5,760 bases of DNA from Bacteroidales bacterium UBA1223 (GTDB lineage: Bacteria; Bacteroidota; Bacteroidia; Bacteroidales; P3), in NCBI GenBank assembly GCA_002309155.1, contig DBXB01000009.1:530-6289 (forward strand), given 5' to 3'. The position numbers and the translations under genes are program-made. Every line of letters begins with the position of its first letter. Position 1 is the first letter of the stretch. Positions 5,283-5,760 of the stretch are shown piece after piece. The notes under the pieces are model-generated. The model saw only the letters and a program-made list of their open reading frames with translations, was not told the origin of the DNA and ran no database searches.

Positions 5283-5760
5283 AGAACCATAGAATGTTAA
5301 GAGAAATATTTGGTTATACACTTGGAGGTGTGGTGTTTGTATTGGCACTGCCCGCACTGATGTGGTTGTTGTCGGGGATGCCGCCGATAGAGCATATCGG
5401 CGCATTAAGAGCCTCCATCACAGGACTGCTGATAATTGGCGGACTGGCATTAAGCGTTTGGGCTATAGTCCACATGCGACGCAAAGGCGACGGCAACCCG
5501 ATGGATGCCTTTGGTCACGAGGTGGCACCGCGCACCAAGCATCTGATGACCGACGGACCATACTGCATTAGTCGCAATCCTATGCTCACAGGCATCTTCC
5601 TTTACCTCATAGGTATGTGTGTGTGGCTCTGGACATGGCAGTCAGTGGCCTTCTTTGTCGTCTTCGTGGTGATAATGCTGTTCCAAGTCAAGAGCGAGGA
5701 GGAACGCCTGCGCCGTGATTTCGGAGATGAATACGAATCCTATTGCCGTCGCACCGGCCG
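5279..5760 (+). CDS. Integral-membrane methyltransferase, isoprenylcysteine carboxyl methyltransferase (ICMT)/phospholipid methyltransferase-like; 3' end outside window
   Basis: The frame opens at ATG 5279, overlapping the previous stop by 4 bases, and stays open to the right edge: 160 full codons plus two bases. A second in-frame ATG is at 5294, but the ATGA overlap favours 5279. Hydrophobic segments at about residues 11-34, 42-65 and 103-137 (the last probably a helical hairpin) predict an inner-membrane protein. Between them lies a cytosolic stretch ending in TDGPYCISRNPM (91-102), and after the last helix comes KSEEERLRRDFGDEYESYCRR (138-158). This RNPM, E-E-x-x-L, F-G-x-x-Y-x-x-Y pattern is typical of the ICMT/PEMT-like family, which transfers a methyl group from S-adenosylmethionine to a membrane-embedded substrate. 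The bacterial substrate here is unknown. The protein probably ends within 10-40 residues beyond the edge. Family assignment is good; substrate assignment is not possible. Confidence 0.8.
   Translation, partial: MKNHRMLREIFGYTLGGVVFVLALPALMWLLSGMPPIEHIGALRASITGLLIIGGLALSVWAIVHMRRKGDGNPMDAFGHEVAPRTKHLMTDGPYCISRNPMLTGIFLYLIGMCVWLWTWQSVAFFVVFVVIMLFQVKSEEERLRRDFGDEYESYCRRTG

Larger units (their letters stand above)
4612..5760 (+). other. Probable three-gene operon: cupin, TfoX-like, membrane methyltransferase
   Basis: The three genes share a strand, are separated by 4 bases and then a 4-base overlap, and follow directly after a terminator and a candidate -7 box. This spacing is strong evidence for one transcript. 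The cupin and the TfoX-like protein are both small, soluble and single-domain, and the third is a membrane enzyme. No shared pathway is evident from the families, and the operon may continue beyond the window. Confidence 0.72.

Noticed and set aside
5007..5405. Minus-strand open frame of 132 codons across the TfoX-like gene and the start of the methyltransferase gene
   Set aside because: It is antisense to two well-supported genes and has no recognisable domain.
5362..5571. Plus-strand open frame of 69 codons
   Set aside because: It is out of frame with, and inside, the membrane methyltransferase gene, which has hydrophobic helices and family motifs.

Overview
The window looks like ordinary chromosomal DNA from a Bacteroidota bacterium, most likely a Prevotella/Bacteroides-type member of the Bacteroidales. 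The support is a large secreted protein with a type IX secretion (T9SS) C-terminal sorting domain, a large single-chain PurL, start codons without Shine-Dalgarno sequences, and one match to the Bacteroides-type -7 promoter box (TAnnTTTG). The genus is an inference from sequence style; no database search was possible.

Layout, all genes on the + strand. (1) Positions 1-1566 hold the C-terminal part of purL (phosphoribosylformylglycinamidine synthase, purine biosynthesis), cut by the left edge. Its catalytic residues are intact, but two short in-frame tandem repeats sit inside it. (2) An 86-base gap, 1567-1652, has no clear signal. (3) Positions 1653-4550 encode a 965-residue exported, modular, T9SS-sorted surface or secreted protein. 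It has a signal peptide, an N-terminal beta-rich region, two copies of an FN3 plus jelly-roll-like unit, a third FN3, an InlB-B/Flg_new-like repeat and a T9SS sorting domain. This gene is visibly more AT-rich than its neighbours. (4) A strong hairpin terminator lies at 4580-4612. (5) A tightly packed set of small genes follows: a one-domain cupin (4625-4957), a stand-alone TfoX N-terminal-domain protein (4962-5282), and an integral-membrane methyltransferase of the ICMT/PEMT-like type (5279 to beyond the right edge). The gaps are 4 bases and a 4-base ATGA overlap, so these three are probably one operon.

The genes do not form one pathway: purL is housekeeping, the T9SS protein is an independent surface gene, and the last three are a small accessory operon whose joint role cannot be read from sequence. 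I found no RNA gene, CRISPR array, insertion sequence, phage gene or defence system, and nothing I would call a new biological system. The points most worth a second look are the two in-frame repeats in purL, the internal duplication in the T9SS protein, and the cupin start site, where the longest reading frame runs through a terminator.
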